The notes: generated by a model not told the origin, from the letters alone. Shown: positions 1 to 7,553, counted from the stretch's first letter. The stretch: DNA of 14,301 nucleotides from an uncultured Lachnospiraceae bacterium (GCA_945836565.1 CAMALN010000015.1:1-14301); one strand, 5' to 3'. Program-made: numbers and translations.

Positions 1-697
1 TTTCCAATTTCTTTATCTCCTCTACGCAGGCATTGTAATTGTCGGGTCTGTCACATATAGACCTCACAAGCTTCGGATATCTTCTATATATAAGCCTGCA
101 AAGCGGTGCAAGTCTGTCCTTACCCTTTACATATTCACCGGAGCGTGTAAGAATTACAACATTCTTATCATATCCTATGGACATAAAATACCTTATAGGT
201 ATAGAGTCCGCCACACCACCATCCAGAAGCTTACGTTCTCCTATATTCACTATCCTTGATACAACAGGAAGTGATGCTGATGCTCTTATCCATTCCAAAT
301 CCTCACCCTTTCCGTCAGTACACCTGTGATACGCCGCTTCCCCGGTCTCAACATCTGTTGCTACCACATAAAAATCCATCGGATTGTCCATAAAGGTCTT
401 CGTATCAAAGATATCCAGCTTCTCCGGTATCTCCTTATAACAAAAATCCACATCAAATATATTTCCTGTTTTAAGCCAGGATTTAAAGCTGCCATACCGA
501 TAATCACTGCTATACTTGCAATTGTAATTGAAAGCTCTCCCTATCTGCTTCGACTTGATGTTGCATCCAAAGGTTGCACCGGCAGACACGCCTATCGCTC
601 CGTCAAACTCTATATTTTCTTCCATAAATACATCGATGACGCCGGCAGTAAACATACCTCTCATCGCGCCACCTTCCATTACAAGACCTTTTTTCAT
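1..697 (-). CDS. Patatin-like phospholipase, YjjU type (C-terminus cut by the window edge)
   Basis: Likely a serine lipid acyl hydrolase of the patatin family, cytoplasmic or membrane-peripheral. About 232 residues are visible and the end lies beyond base 1. Three family landmarks can be read: the oxyanion-hole loop GGAMRG at residues 9-14, the nucleophile elbow GVSAG with Ser38, and the catalytic-dyad motif DGG at Asp159-Gly161. The spacing fits the YjjU branch. Two adjacent ATG codons occur, at 700 and 697. I chose 697 because the AGGGTG ribosome site at 705-710 then stands 7 bases away instead of 4. No signal peptide is visible. The gene is separated from the ABC operon by that operon's terminator, so it is probably transcribed on its own. 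Substrate is unknown. Family assignment is firm, the exact start moderately so. Confidence 0.9.
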   Translation of the reverse strand, partial: MKKGLVMEGGAMRGMFTAGVIDVFMEENIEFDGAIGVSAGATFGCNIKSKQIGRAFNYNCKYSSDYRYGSFKSWLKTGNIFDVDFCYKEIPEKLDIFDTKTFMDNPMDFYVVATDVETGEAAYHRCTDGKGEDLEWIRASASLPVVSRIVNIGERKLLDGGVADSIPIRYFMSIGYDKNVVILTRSGEYVKGKDRLAPLCRLIYRRYPKLVRSICDRPDNYNACVEEIKKLE

Positions 698-729
698 CAT
701 GCATCACCCTTTTTATTATCATATATGCT

Positions 730-757
730 ATTCTATCATTTTTTTCACATAACAACC
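730..757 (-). promoter_or_regulatory. Possible promoter of the patatin-like gene
   Basis: On the minus strand TAGAAT (730-735) is preceded by TGA, an extended -10 arrangement, with a weak GGTTGT (752-757) 16 bases upstream. It lies between the ABC operon terminator and the start of the patatin-like gene, where a promoter is expected. The -35 match is poor, so this is tentative. Confidence 0.35.
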
Positions 758-822
758 ATCACTTTATTACATTTTCATAAAATATTAACATTTATCTTAT
801 GTCCTGATATCTGTATCTTCTA

Positions 823-861
823 TAATATAAAAAATCTTCCCCATATTCGAGGAAGATTTTT
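823..861 (-). terminator. Rho-independent terminator of the GntR-ABC operon
   Basis: An 11-base perfect stem (AAAAATCTTCC at 830-840 with GGAAGATTTTT at 851-861) closes a 10-base loop. On the minus strand it is followed by a T-rich tail. It begins 11 bases after the stop of the permease gene, so it ends that operon. The opposite strand also shows a short T-run, but no plus-strand gene precedes it. Confidence 0.85.
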
Positions 862-871
862 ATACATGCGT

Positions 872-1690
872 TTATTCAAGATTAAGCTTATTCTTACATA
901 ACCATCCGGTTCCGAATGCAAGCAGCGCAACGCCTAAAAGCTCAACTATATTCGCTAATGCCAACACTACACTAGCCTGCCCTAAAGTAGAGCCTATGGA
1001 ATCAACAGATTTAATAAACATTTCATCTATTCCTGCAGCATGGCTTATATATCCGATGAGCTCTCCAAAAATCATAACCGCTATAATAAGTACAATATAT
1101 GAAACAACCGATATCAGTCGTTTTGAATTCGGGAATGCATGACCAAAGCTGTAAGCCATATTCACACACCATATACTAAAAAGTACACTGAGCCACATGA
1201 GTATAACGAATAATATGCCATCAAGTATGAGAAGCGAGCGATCTGCAGCATTTCCTGTAGCTCTCAAAAGCTCTGATATAAGTTCTATGATATCTGAAAA
1301 GATTTCAAAATTTCCTGTAGCTATACATATACAAATCGGATATATTATAGCAAGTATTGTCACGGTTATTACATCCACTATCATACGCGAAATAATCAAT
1401 GTAGACATTTTGACCGGTAAAGTATGTGTAAGATATCCCTGATCCTTATACATTCTTTCTCTAAAATCAGTATATGGAATAAATACCTGCATAGAAACAA
1501 TAGCTATCATAGCAAACACATACACAGTTACTATTATTCCAAACGCTATTTTCATATAGGTATTATTAAAAGCATTGCTTAATTTGCCAAACAACAGAAC
1601 AATTACAGAAAAAAACAATGCTCCCGCAGAAAGTGTTAACACCTTTCCGCTACGATTTATTATCTCATTTTTTATACATTTTCCAAGCAT
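872..1690 (-). CDS. ABC transporter permease-like membrane protein, 272 aa
   Basis: Predicted integral membrane partner of the ATPase encoded just upstream. Six hydrophobic segments can be seen, roughly at residues 17-36, 47-68, 100-126, 154-180, 194-214 and 243-265. Loops are short and there is no large extracellular domain. It resembles ABC-2-type or YtrC/D-type permeases, but no signature fixes the substrate. The start ATG overlaps the end of the ATPase gene by 19 bases, and a GGGAGGT site stands 6 bases before it, so the two are translationally linked. The terminator follows 11 bases after the stop. One ATPase plus one 6-segment permease would form a dimer of each. Whether it exports a drug, a peptide or a lipid, or mainly senses envelope stress, cannot be told from sequence. 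Confidence 0.85.
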   Translation of the reverse strand: MLGKCIKNEIINRSGKVLTLSAGALFFSVIVLLFGKLSNAFNNTYMKIAFGIIVTVYVFAMIAIVSMQVFIPYTDFRERMYKDQGYLTHTLPVKMSTLIISRMIVDVITVTILAIIYPICICIATGNFEIFSDIIELISELLRATGNAADRSLLILDGILFVILMWLSVLFSIWCVNMAYSFGHAFPNSKRLISVVSYIVLIIAVMIFGELIGYISHAAGIDEMFIKSVDSIGSTLGQASVVLALANIVELLGVALLAFGTGWLCKNKLNLE

Positions 1691-2385
1691 CTGAATACCT
1701 CCCTGAATACCTCGTCAACAGACTGTCCTTTTTCCTCTCTCAATTCGTCCGCATCCTTCTGTAATATTATCTTTCCTTCTTTGATAAAGATTACGTCATC
1801 CAATATATTCTCAATATCATAGATAAGATGTGTAGACAGCAATATAGTTGCTTTCTCATCATAGTTCTTTATTATCGTTTGAAGTATATAGTCTCTTGCA
1901 GCAGGATCAACTCCCGCTATAGGCTCATCCAAAAGATAAAGCTTTGCTCTTCTGCTCATTACCATAATGAGCTGAACCTTCTCCTTATTTCCTTTAGAAA
2001 GCTTCTTGAAGGTCATATTCGGGTCAAGCTTTAAGAGTCTAAGCATCTCATATGCCCTGTTCTCATCAAAGTCCTGATAGAAATCCTTGAACATATTGAT
2101 AAATTGTTTTATCCTCATATATTCATTAAAGTATGTTCTCTCCGGCAGATATGCCACATCAGCCTTTGACTTTACTCCAACAGGATTTCCTGCAATTGAT
2201 ATCGTGCCTTCCTCCTGCTTAAGCAAGCCCGCTAAAAGCTTTATCAGTGTTGTCTTTCCGCTTCCGTTAGGCCCCAAAAGTCCTATTATCCTTCCCTCCG
2301 GAAGATTTAAGTTCAAATCCTCAAATACCACCTTCGATTTTCCATAGCTTTTATCCAGATTAGCTATCTCTACAACATTACTCAT
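1672..2385 (-). CDS. ABC transporter ATP-binding protein, 237 aa
   Basis: Cytoplasmic ATPase that would energise the permease encoded next. Walker A is GPNGSGKT at residues 38-45, the signature is LSKGN at 129-133, Walker B is LYLLDE at 149-154 followed by a D-loop with Asp160, and the switch histidine is His186. The Q-loop position reads YLPE with Glu82 in place of Gln, a variation frequent in this branch. The start at 2385 is chosen because TAAGGAGGA (2391-2399) lies 5 bases upstream. A longer reading frame would start inside the preceding gene without a ribosome site. The gene overlaps the GntR gene by 8 bases (ATGAGTAA), which suggests translational coupling and matched amounts. It is probably repressed by the GntR protein through the operator at 2791-2820. 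Confidence 0.95.
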   Translation of the reverse strand: MSNVVEIANLDKSYGKSKVVFEDLNLNLPEGRIIGLLGPNGSGKTTLIKLLAGLLKQEEGTISIAGNPVGVKSKADVAYLPERTYFNEYMRIKQFINMFKDFYQDFDENRAYEMLRLLKLDPNMTFKKLSKGNKEKVQLIMVMSRRAKLYLLDEPIAGVDPAARDYILQTIIKNYDEKATILLSTHLIYDIENILDDVIFIKEGKIILQKDADELREEKGQSVDEVFREVFRCLENV

Positions 2386-2752
2386 TTTGCTCCTCCTTAA
2401 TATACCTTTCAACAGCAGCCACTATACCCTCATCAGTATATCCGAGGCCTCTCATGCTGCTTACAAAGCCACCTACATATTTCCCACTCATTTCATCTCT
2501 CATAGTAGTCACACTCTCAGAACTGTCAGCAACGAATCTTCCTGAGGTTCTCTGTGAATATAAAACACCTTCCCGCTCAAGCTCCGCCAAAGCCTTCTGC
2601 ATAGTGTTCGGATTAACACCTGCTGTAACTGCCAAATCCCTTACAGACGGAATCTGTTCACCTGCCTTCAGCTGTCCCTTTGCAATCTGAAGCTTTATCT
2701 CTTCTACTATCTGGAGATAAATCGGAGTGTCATTATTAAATTTCCACGCCAA
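2378..2752 (-). CDS. GntR-family transcriptional regulator, YtrA subfamily, 124 aa
   Basis: Short GntR regulator with an N-terminal winged helix-turn-helix (about residues 10-75; motifs PIYLQIVEEIK, IPSVRDLA and NPNTMQKALAELEREG are clear) and a C-terminal tail of only about 45 residues. This is the YtrA layout, with no large effector domain. Such proteins usually repress the operon they head, which here encodes an ABC ATPase and a permease. The start codon is TTG. An in-frame TAA sits two codons upstream and the next in-frame ATG falls inside the helix-turn-helix, so TTG is the only reasonable start. AAGGAG lies about 9 bases before it. The weak start may keep repressor levels low. The palindrome over the promoter is the obvious candidate for its binding site. 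The inducing signal is unknown. Confidence 0.93.
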   Translation of the reverse strand: MAWKFNNDTPIYLQIVEEIKLQIAKGQLKAGEQIPSVRDLAVTAGVNPNTMQKALAELEREGVLYSQRTSGRFVADSSESVTTMRDEMSGKYVGGFVSSMRGLGYTDEGIVAAVERYIKEEQNE

Positions 2753-2790
2753 TAATTATGTCTCCTTTCACGCCTTGCATTATTGTATTA

Positions 2791-2820
2791 CTGTACTATG
2801 TGTATAGTACAATAGTACAG
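2791..2820. promoter_or_regulatory. Palindromic operator, probably for the YtrA-type regulator
   Basis: A perfect 9-base inverted repeat, CTGTACTAT at 2791-2799 and ATAGTACAG at 2812-2820, surrounds a 12-base spacer. The spacer holds a further ATAGTAC at 2804-2810, which pairs with GTACTAT at 2793-2799 across 4 bases. One left half-site thus faces two right half-sites 8 bases apart. The element covers the -10 box and most of the spacer, so binding would block RNA polymerase. YtrA-family proteins are known to bind inverted repeats over their own promoters. The assignment to this regulator is inference. Confidence 0.75.
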
Positions 2821-2832
2821 CATTGTTGTCAA
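2804..2832 (-). promoter_or_regulatory. Promoter of the GntR-ABC operon
   Basis: On the minus strand TTGACA (2827-2832) and TACTAT (2804-2809) are separated by exactly 17 bases, a near-consensus housekeeping sigma promoter. Transcription would start near 2797, about 45 bases before the TTG start of the regulator gene. Confidence 0.85.
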
Positions 2833-2921
2833 GAGGAATTTTTTATTAGATAGTTTTCACCAAGATGATTTAACCTGTAATATTCAAAAAATTTCTATCA
2901 AAAAGACATATTGCAAAAGGC

Positions 2922-2953
2922 AAAAAAAAATAAGACACCCCGAAAGATGTCTT
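2922..2953 (-). terminator. Rho-independent terminator after tRNA-Gly
   Basis: On the minus strand AAGACATCT and GGGTGTCTT form a 9-base stem including two G-U pairs around a UUCG tetraloop (stem and loop at 2932-2953), followed by A and nine T. It is a strong intrinsic terminator about 80 bases past the tRNA 3' end. Because no clear terminator follows the hybrid sensor gene, it may serve read-through transcripts too. Confidence 0.85.
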
Positions 2954-3033
2954 GATGCCCTTACAGCTTAAAAACATTTATACTGTCCTTGCGACTTATA
3001 TTATTATCTTCTGTTCCCAACAAATAAAAAAAG

Positions 3034-3105
<72 letters not shown>

Positions 3106-3109
3106 ATTT

Positions 3110-3134
3110 CTTGTGTTGCTCTCGCAACGACAAG
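3110..3134 (-). other. Hairpin in the 5' leader of the tRNA-Gly precursor
   Basis: On the minus strand CTTGT, a bulged C, GTTGC, a GAGA (GNRA) loop, GCAAC and ACAAG form a 10-pair stem. It lies between the promoter -10 box and the tRNA, ending 4 bases before the mature 5' end. With a transcript start expected near 3132 it would be almost the entire leader. It has no T-run and is not a terminator. A role in RNase P processing or leader stability is only a possibility. Confidence 0.6.
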
Positions 3135-3138
3135 ATGT

Positions 3139-3167
3139 ATATTATCATAGTGACCTATATATGTCAA
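3139..3167 (-). promoter_or_regulatory. Promoter of tRNA-Gly
   Basis: On the minus strand TTGACA (3162-3167) and TAATAT (3139-3144) are 17 bases apart, close to consensus. A-rich repeats lie just upstream and may act as an UP element. The start would be near 3132. Confidence 0.88.
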
Positions 3168-3180
3168 CTACTTTTTGTAT

Positions 3181-3206
3181 ATTTTTTTGCCATATTTTTT
3201 TGCCAT
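3181..3206. repeat. Tandem 13-base A-tract repeat upstream of the tRNA promoter
   Basis: Two perfect copies of ATGGCAAAAAAAT (minus-strand reading) stand head to tail, starting 13 bases upstream of the -35 box, between the stop of the hybrid sensor gene and the tRNA promoter. Phased A-tracts at this place resemble an UP element or bent DNA that raises stable-RNA promoter activity. Confidence 0.7.
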
Positions 3207-3236
3207 CTTAATGTATCATAACATTATTATGTGCAT

Positions 3237-6200
3237 TTACTTCATATCTATATATGTCGAGATTAGGTAATCTACATCCTCGACATTTTCCTCAGCTATA
3301 GCCTTTCCGAGATTTTCTATGAAGCCCTTATCAGTTTCCTGATGCTCAAGGTTCTGCAGGATATCCAGATATTCGCTTGCCATCTTATAATCGCCGTCCA
3401 AGGCTGCGTATTTTATATCCTCCAGCATATCGAGATCGACACTGCCTGCCTCTACAAGCAACTGCTCCTGTTTATCATCATCGCTATCTGAGGAGTCTGT
3501 CGGAGTATAGTCCTTTTCCTCAACAGTCTGTGTCATATAATCCTCTTTTTCCTTTGTAGCACCATTTAAGTTTTCTACATACAGAATATATTCTGCCAGA
3601 CATTCAAGCAACTGCTTCAAGCACTGCAACAGCTTACCTAAGTTTTCTTTTGTATATTCTCTATTGCCAATATTAATTGCGGTTTCTATTTTGCCGGCTT
3701 CCTGTGAAAGCTCCTGTGCTCCAATATTGGCACTTCCCGTTTTAAGGCTGTGAATTTTAACCTTAAAGCCCCTTATATCCTTAGGAAACCTCTTCTCTAA
3801 TTCAGCGATTGTCGTGATATTCTGATTATAAAATACAGTTACAAGCTTGTTGAACACCTCTATACTGCCACCTATTTTTTCTATCGTATTCTCAACATCG
3901 ATAAATGTAAGAAGCTTTTTGATTCCATCACTATATCTGGAAGCCTGTATATACTCCGAGATGCTTGCTGCCCTTTCCTTTATCTTACTCTGAGGAAGAC
4001 AATCCTTCAGTATGGCGGCCGCTCTTCTTATATCGATAGGCTTAACCAGCGAATCAGTAAAGCCTTCCTCCAGAAGCTTATCTCTGTTCTTATCAATAGC
4101 ATCCATATCCATAGATATTATAGGTAGAGTCATATACTCTGCCTCGTCTATCTCGCGGATTTCCTTCATGACCTCGATACCGTTCATAACAGGCAATGAC
4201 AGATCCATAAATATTACATCATATTTTTTATTCATTATCATATCTATGGCGTTGATGCCGGAAGAAGCTGTGTCTATATCCATTTCAAACTTCGATAAAA
4301 GCTTCTTCGTTATCTCCAAACTTTGTTCTTCATCATCCACCACAAGTATTTTTACATCAGGAAGCCAAAGCTTTTCTGCATCCTCCTTAGATACTATCTC
4401 ATCTATCTTTGCTACTATACGGTTTCTTCCCGTATTCTGAACACTCCTTTGATTTACAGACAGCGTAAATGTAGAACCTCCGCCATATACGCTATCTGCC
4501 TGAAGCTCTGCACCTATAAGGTCCGAATAGCCCTTTGCAATCGCGAGTCCTATACCATTTCCCGCATTGAAATTGCTCTTTCTGTTATCATCTATGCTGT
4601 ATACCTGAAATATATCCTTCAAACGTTCTTCCTGTATTCCAATACCTGTATCTGACACTGTGAATACAAGATTGACCATATCCTGATGATTCTTATCCGT
4701 AAATTCAAATGAATCTACTGAAAGCGTAATAGAACCCTCTTTTGTGTACTTAACTGCATTATCCAGCAGTCTCTTCAATATGTCCTTAATCTTACCTGCA
4801 TCGCCTATTACATCATTCTCCATAGAGTCACCCAATTCCACGAAGAATTTAACCTGCTTATCCACAAGCTTCTTTGTAGCAAACTCTGAAAGCTCAAACA
4901 TTATATCCGATATTGAATACGATTGTCTGTCTACTTCTATTCTTCCCGCTTCAATCTTTGCCAGAAGTATTATATCATCAACCTTTTCTATAATCCCACT
5001 TCCTGTAGAATATATCTCCTCTATATCAGCTCTGTAGGGTTCATCCTTATCCATTAGGTTGAGTAATTCCTCAGCCTTAACCATCATTACATTGATTGGA
5101 GTCTTTATCTCGTTACTCATATTCGCAAGATAGTCGTTCTTGGCACTGCTCGACTTCACTGCCTCCTCATGCTCCTTTGAAAGCTCCTCAAATGCCTGAT
5201 TTTTCTTCTTAAGATTTTTTAAAAGTCTGAACATTACATAAATCAAGCCTACCAAAAATATAATTACAACAATTGCTAATAATACTCTTGAAGCCGGCTT
5301 TTCAAGGAAGCTTGTTTCCTTCTCAATAATAAATGAAACTTCTCTTTCTCCTGATATTCCATCACCATTTACAGCATTCACCGTGAATTCATATACGCCT
5401 CCGTCCAGATTTGTATATACCGCCTCCATGGAATCTGTTCCCTTGATTACTATAGGAGCTTCGTCAAAACCGTTTAACTTATATTCGACATTTATATTTC
5501 CTCTGTTTGTATAAGAAAAAACAGCGAACTTTACAGATATCCTACTGGTATCACTATCAACAACAAGACCATCTGCAAGATCTTCAAATTCGTATAGCTT
5601 ACCATCAACCTCAACACTCGTAACACTTATTCTGGGCGCAACAGTATTGTACGGAATATTTGCTGTATTCAGGCTATACACACCAGTATCACAGCATATA
5701 TATAATATCCCATTTATATCCATTCCGGATTTTCCGGTTGTATTTATGGTTTTATTCAAGCCATCATTTCTATCAAAATAACGGTTTACAACGGTTCCGG
5801 CGTTTCCAAGCAGTGTTTCCTCATCAGCGCATAAAACACCCTTTGAACCTATAATCCACACATTTCCGTCGTATACCAATATATCATATATTGAATTTGA
5901 ATAATCGATGCTGCTTATTCCTCTGAAGGTGTCATTGTATACACATAAGCCATTATCCGTGCCGATATATATACACTCATCTCCCTCAGCAATTGCTTTT
6001 ACCACATCAGAATTAAGTCCATCATTCGTAGTATATATAGTAAGTGAATGATTATTTAAATCAAGACTGAAAAGTCCGTTTCCGTCTGTACCTATAAGCA
6101 GCTTATTATCCTCATACTCATACATACAGTTAATATACACATCAGAAAAACCATATTCAGCATCATACACATACTTTATATTTCCAAGAGAATCCGCAAT

Positions 6201-7553
6201 AGCTATTCCACCCTCTGTGGCAATCGCGATATCACCATTCTTAAGTGGTTTAAGATAATTCACAGACATAGATGGAAGCCCGTCTGACTTCAAAATATTC
6301 TTAATCTCTCCTCCCGAGCCTACTCGTACTACACCATGTCTTCTCGCTGTAGCAATCCATATGGTACCTCGTATGTCACGGCACATATGTCGTATTCCTG
6401 TTGTTCCTAAAAGCTCGGTCAGTTCATTTTCTACCTTGTTATTGTCTGCATCATATATCCTAAGTCCATCCTCTGAACCGATATATTTTTCCTTTCCTAA
6501 AGCAAGAACACAGTTAACGATAGCCTCAGGCATTCCCGTCTTCATATTAAAGTCACTGAATTTGCTTCTGGACAGCAAAAGAAGGCCCATCTTATTAGAA
6601 GCAATCCAGTAATTACCCTCATAATCCATCAGTATGTCATTAACATAGTTGTCAACTTCCAGCTCATTTAATCTTACAAAGCTTCCTTCATCAACAAAAA
6701 AACCAACTCCATTATCAGCACACACCCACAGTCTTCCTGTATTGTCGCTCATAAAACCATTTATTCCATCAACCGTGGACATAAGTGTTTTATAGACCTC
6801 TTTACCTGCAAATTCAACCACTTCATTGCCGGAGGTTCCAACATACACATTATCATCTACAAGCTCCATGCTTTGTATGTTATCATTGCTTATTTCACCA
6901 AAGCTTATGATATCCAATACATCTGTTGCATTCATGATATATATTTCATTGTCCCCTCTTTGAATCCAGAGCCTATCATTAAAGCAGAGAATTGAACCAA
7001 ATCTTGCTCCTGCAGCTCTGGCGGCCGGATGTGCTACAAGAGATGCGGAATTATCATCAGGACTGAATCTTACAAGGTACAAGCCTCTTGATGTGGACAC
7101 ATATATTGTTCCATCACTATACTCACAGAAGCCCTTGATGCTCTTGATGCCATCATAATACTCATCTCGTAGATGATAGGTCTCTCCATTTTCGATATAG
7201 AACAGACCATAGTTTTCTGTTCCTATCCATACAATGCCTTTTGAATCCTGCATTATACAATTTATGGAATACACGTCACTTCTGTCGGTATCCCACAGAT
7301 TTATACTCTGAAATTCTGTTCCGTTCGACCTGTACAAGCCTCCGTCTGTACCAACCCAGATATATCCTGAAGACGACTGATATATACACTTTACCTCATT
7401 GCTTCCTATACCATTTGACTGATTATATATAACCTGTGTATACTCCGACAAAAATGTATCCTTCGCGATACCGTATCTCTCCGGCACAACAAAAAGGCAT
7501 ACCAAAAGGGATGCCACAATCAGTGATATAAACTTTTGATATGCCTTTTTCAT
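3237..7553 (-). CDS. Propeller-sensor hybrid with kinase-like core lacking the H-box histidine, receiver and Hpt domains, 1438 aa
   Basis: Large membrane-anchored sensor. In order: an N-terminal signal or anchor (about 5-25); some fourteen propeller blades of the two-component-regulator type (about 40-640, with repeats such as GYIWVGTDGGLY and GIVWIGTENYGLF), enough for two seven-bladed propellers; a Y_Y_Y domain (about 671-742); a membrane helix (757-775); and a coiled stretch. The kinase-like core follows. Its H-box reads MSNEIKTP, with Asn814 where histidine belongs. The N-box Asn932, G1 DTGIG (968-972) and G2 GNGIG (998-1002) look intact. The receiver (about 1067-1185) has Asp1073/1074, Asp1117 and Lys1171, but Asp1149 replaces the conserved Thr/Ser. 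The Hpt domain (about 1218-1325) has His1268 in IHSLKTGSANIGA. An acidic linker and a helical tail end the protein, with no DNA-binding domain. The start is ATG with a distant AGGAAAG. It lies 40 bases after the aminopeptidase gene. The ligand is unknown; carbohydrate is one guess from Bacteroides relatives. Confidence 0.92.
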   Translation of the reverse strand: MKKAYQKFISLIVASLLVCLFVVPERYGIAKDTFLSEYTQVIYNQSNGIGSNEVKCIYQSSSGYIWVGTDGGLYRSNGTEFQSINLWDTDRSDVYSINCIMQDSKGIVWIGTENYGLFYIENGETYHLRDEYYDGIKSIKGFCEYSDGTIYVSTSRGLYLVRFSPDDNSASLVAHPAARAAGARFGSILCFNDRLWIQRGDNEIYIMNATDVLDIISFGEISNDNIQSMELVDDNVYVGTSGNEVVEFAGKEVYKTLMSTVDGINGFMSDNTGRLWVCADNGVGFFVDEGSFVRLNELEVDNYVNDILMDYEGNYWIASNKMGLLLLSRSKFSDFNMKTGMPEAIVNCVLALGKEKYIGSEDGLRIYDADNNKVENELTELLGTTGIRHMCRDIRGTIWIATARRHGVVRVGSGGEIKNILKSDGLPSMSVNYLKPLKNGDIAIATEGGIAIADSLGNIKYVYDAEYGFSDVYINCMYEYEDNKLLIGTDGNGLFSLDLNNHSLTIYTTNDGLNSDVVKAIAEGDECIYIGTDNGLCVYNDTFRGISSIDYSNSIYDILVYDGNVWIIGSKGVLCADEETLLGNAGTVVNRYFDRNDGLNKTINTTGKSGMDINGILYICCDTGVYSLNTANIPYNTVAPRISVTSVEVDGKLYEFEDLADGLVVDSDTSRISVKFAVFSYTNRGNINVEYKLNGFDEAPIVIKGTDSMEAVYTNLDGGVYEFTVNAVNGDGISGEREVSFIIEKETSFLEKPASRVLLAIVVIIFLVGLIYVMFRLLKNLKKKNQAFEELSKEHEEAVKSSSAKNDYLANMSNEIKTPINVMMVKAEELLNLMDKDEPYRADIEEIYSTGSGIIEKVDDIILLAKIEAGRIEVDRQSYSISDIMFELSEFATKKLVDKQVKFFVELGDSMENDVIGDAGKIKDILKRLLDNAVKYTKEGSITLSVDSFEFTDKNHQDMVNLVFTVSDTGIGIQEERLKDIFQVYSIDDNRKSNFNAGNGIGLAIAKGYSDLIGAELQADSVYGGGSTFTLSVNQRSVQNTGRNRIVAKIDEIVSKEDAEKLWLPDVKILVVDDEEQSLEITKKLLSKFEMDIDTASSGINAIDMIMNKKYDVIFMDLSLPVMNGIEVMKEIREIDEAEYMTLPIISMDMDAIDKNRDKLLEEGFTDSLVKPIDIRRAAAILKDCLPQSKIKERAASISEYIQASRYSDGIKKLLTFIDVENTIEKIGGSIEVFNKLVTVFYNQNITTIAELEKRFPKDIRGFKVKIHSLKTGSANIGAQELSQEAGKIETAINIGNREYTKENLGKLLQCLKQLLECLAEYILYVENLNGATKEKEDYMTQTVEEKDYTPTDSSDSDDDKQEQLLVEAGSVDLDMLEDIKYAALDGDYKMASEYLDILQNLEHQETDKGFIENLGKAIAEENVEDVDYLISTYIDMK

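Noticed and set aside
326..901. Plus-strand open frame of 191 codons
   Set aside because: It is antisense to the patatin-like gene and runs over the terminator at 823-861. The minus frame has clear catalytic motifs and the plus frame has none.
2386..2412. Longer N-terminus for the ABC ATPase starting at 2412
   Set aside because: The extra nine residues come from the frame-shifted end of the GntR gene and would include the ribosome binding site itself.
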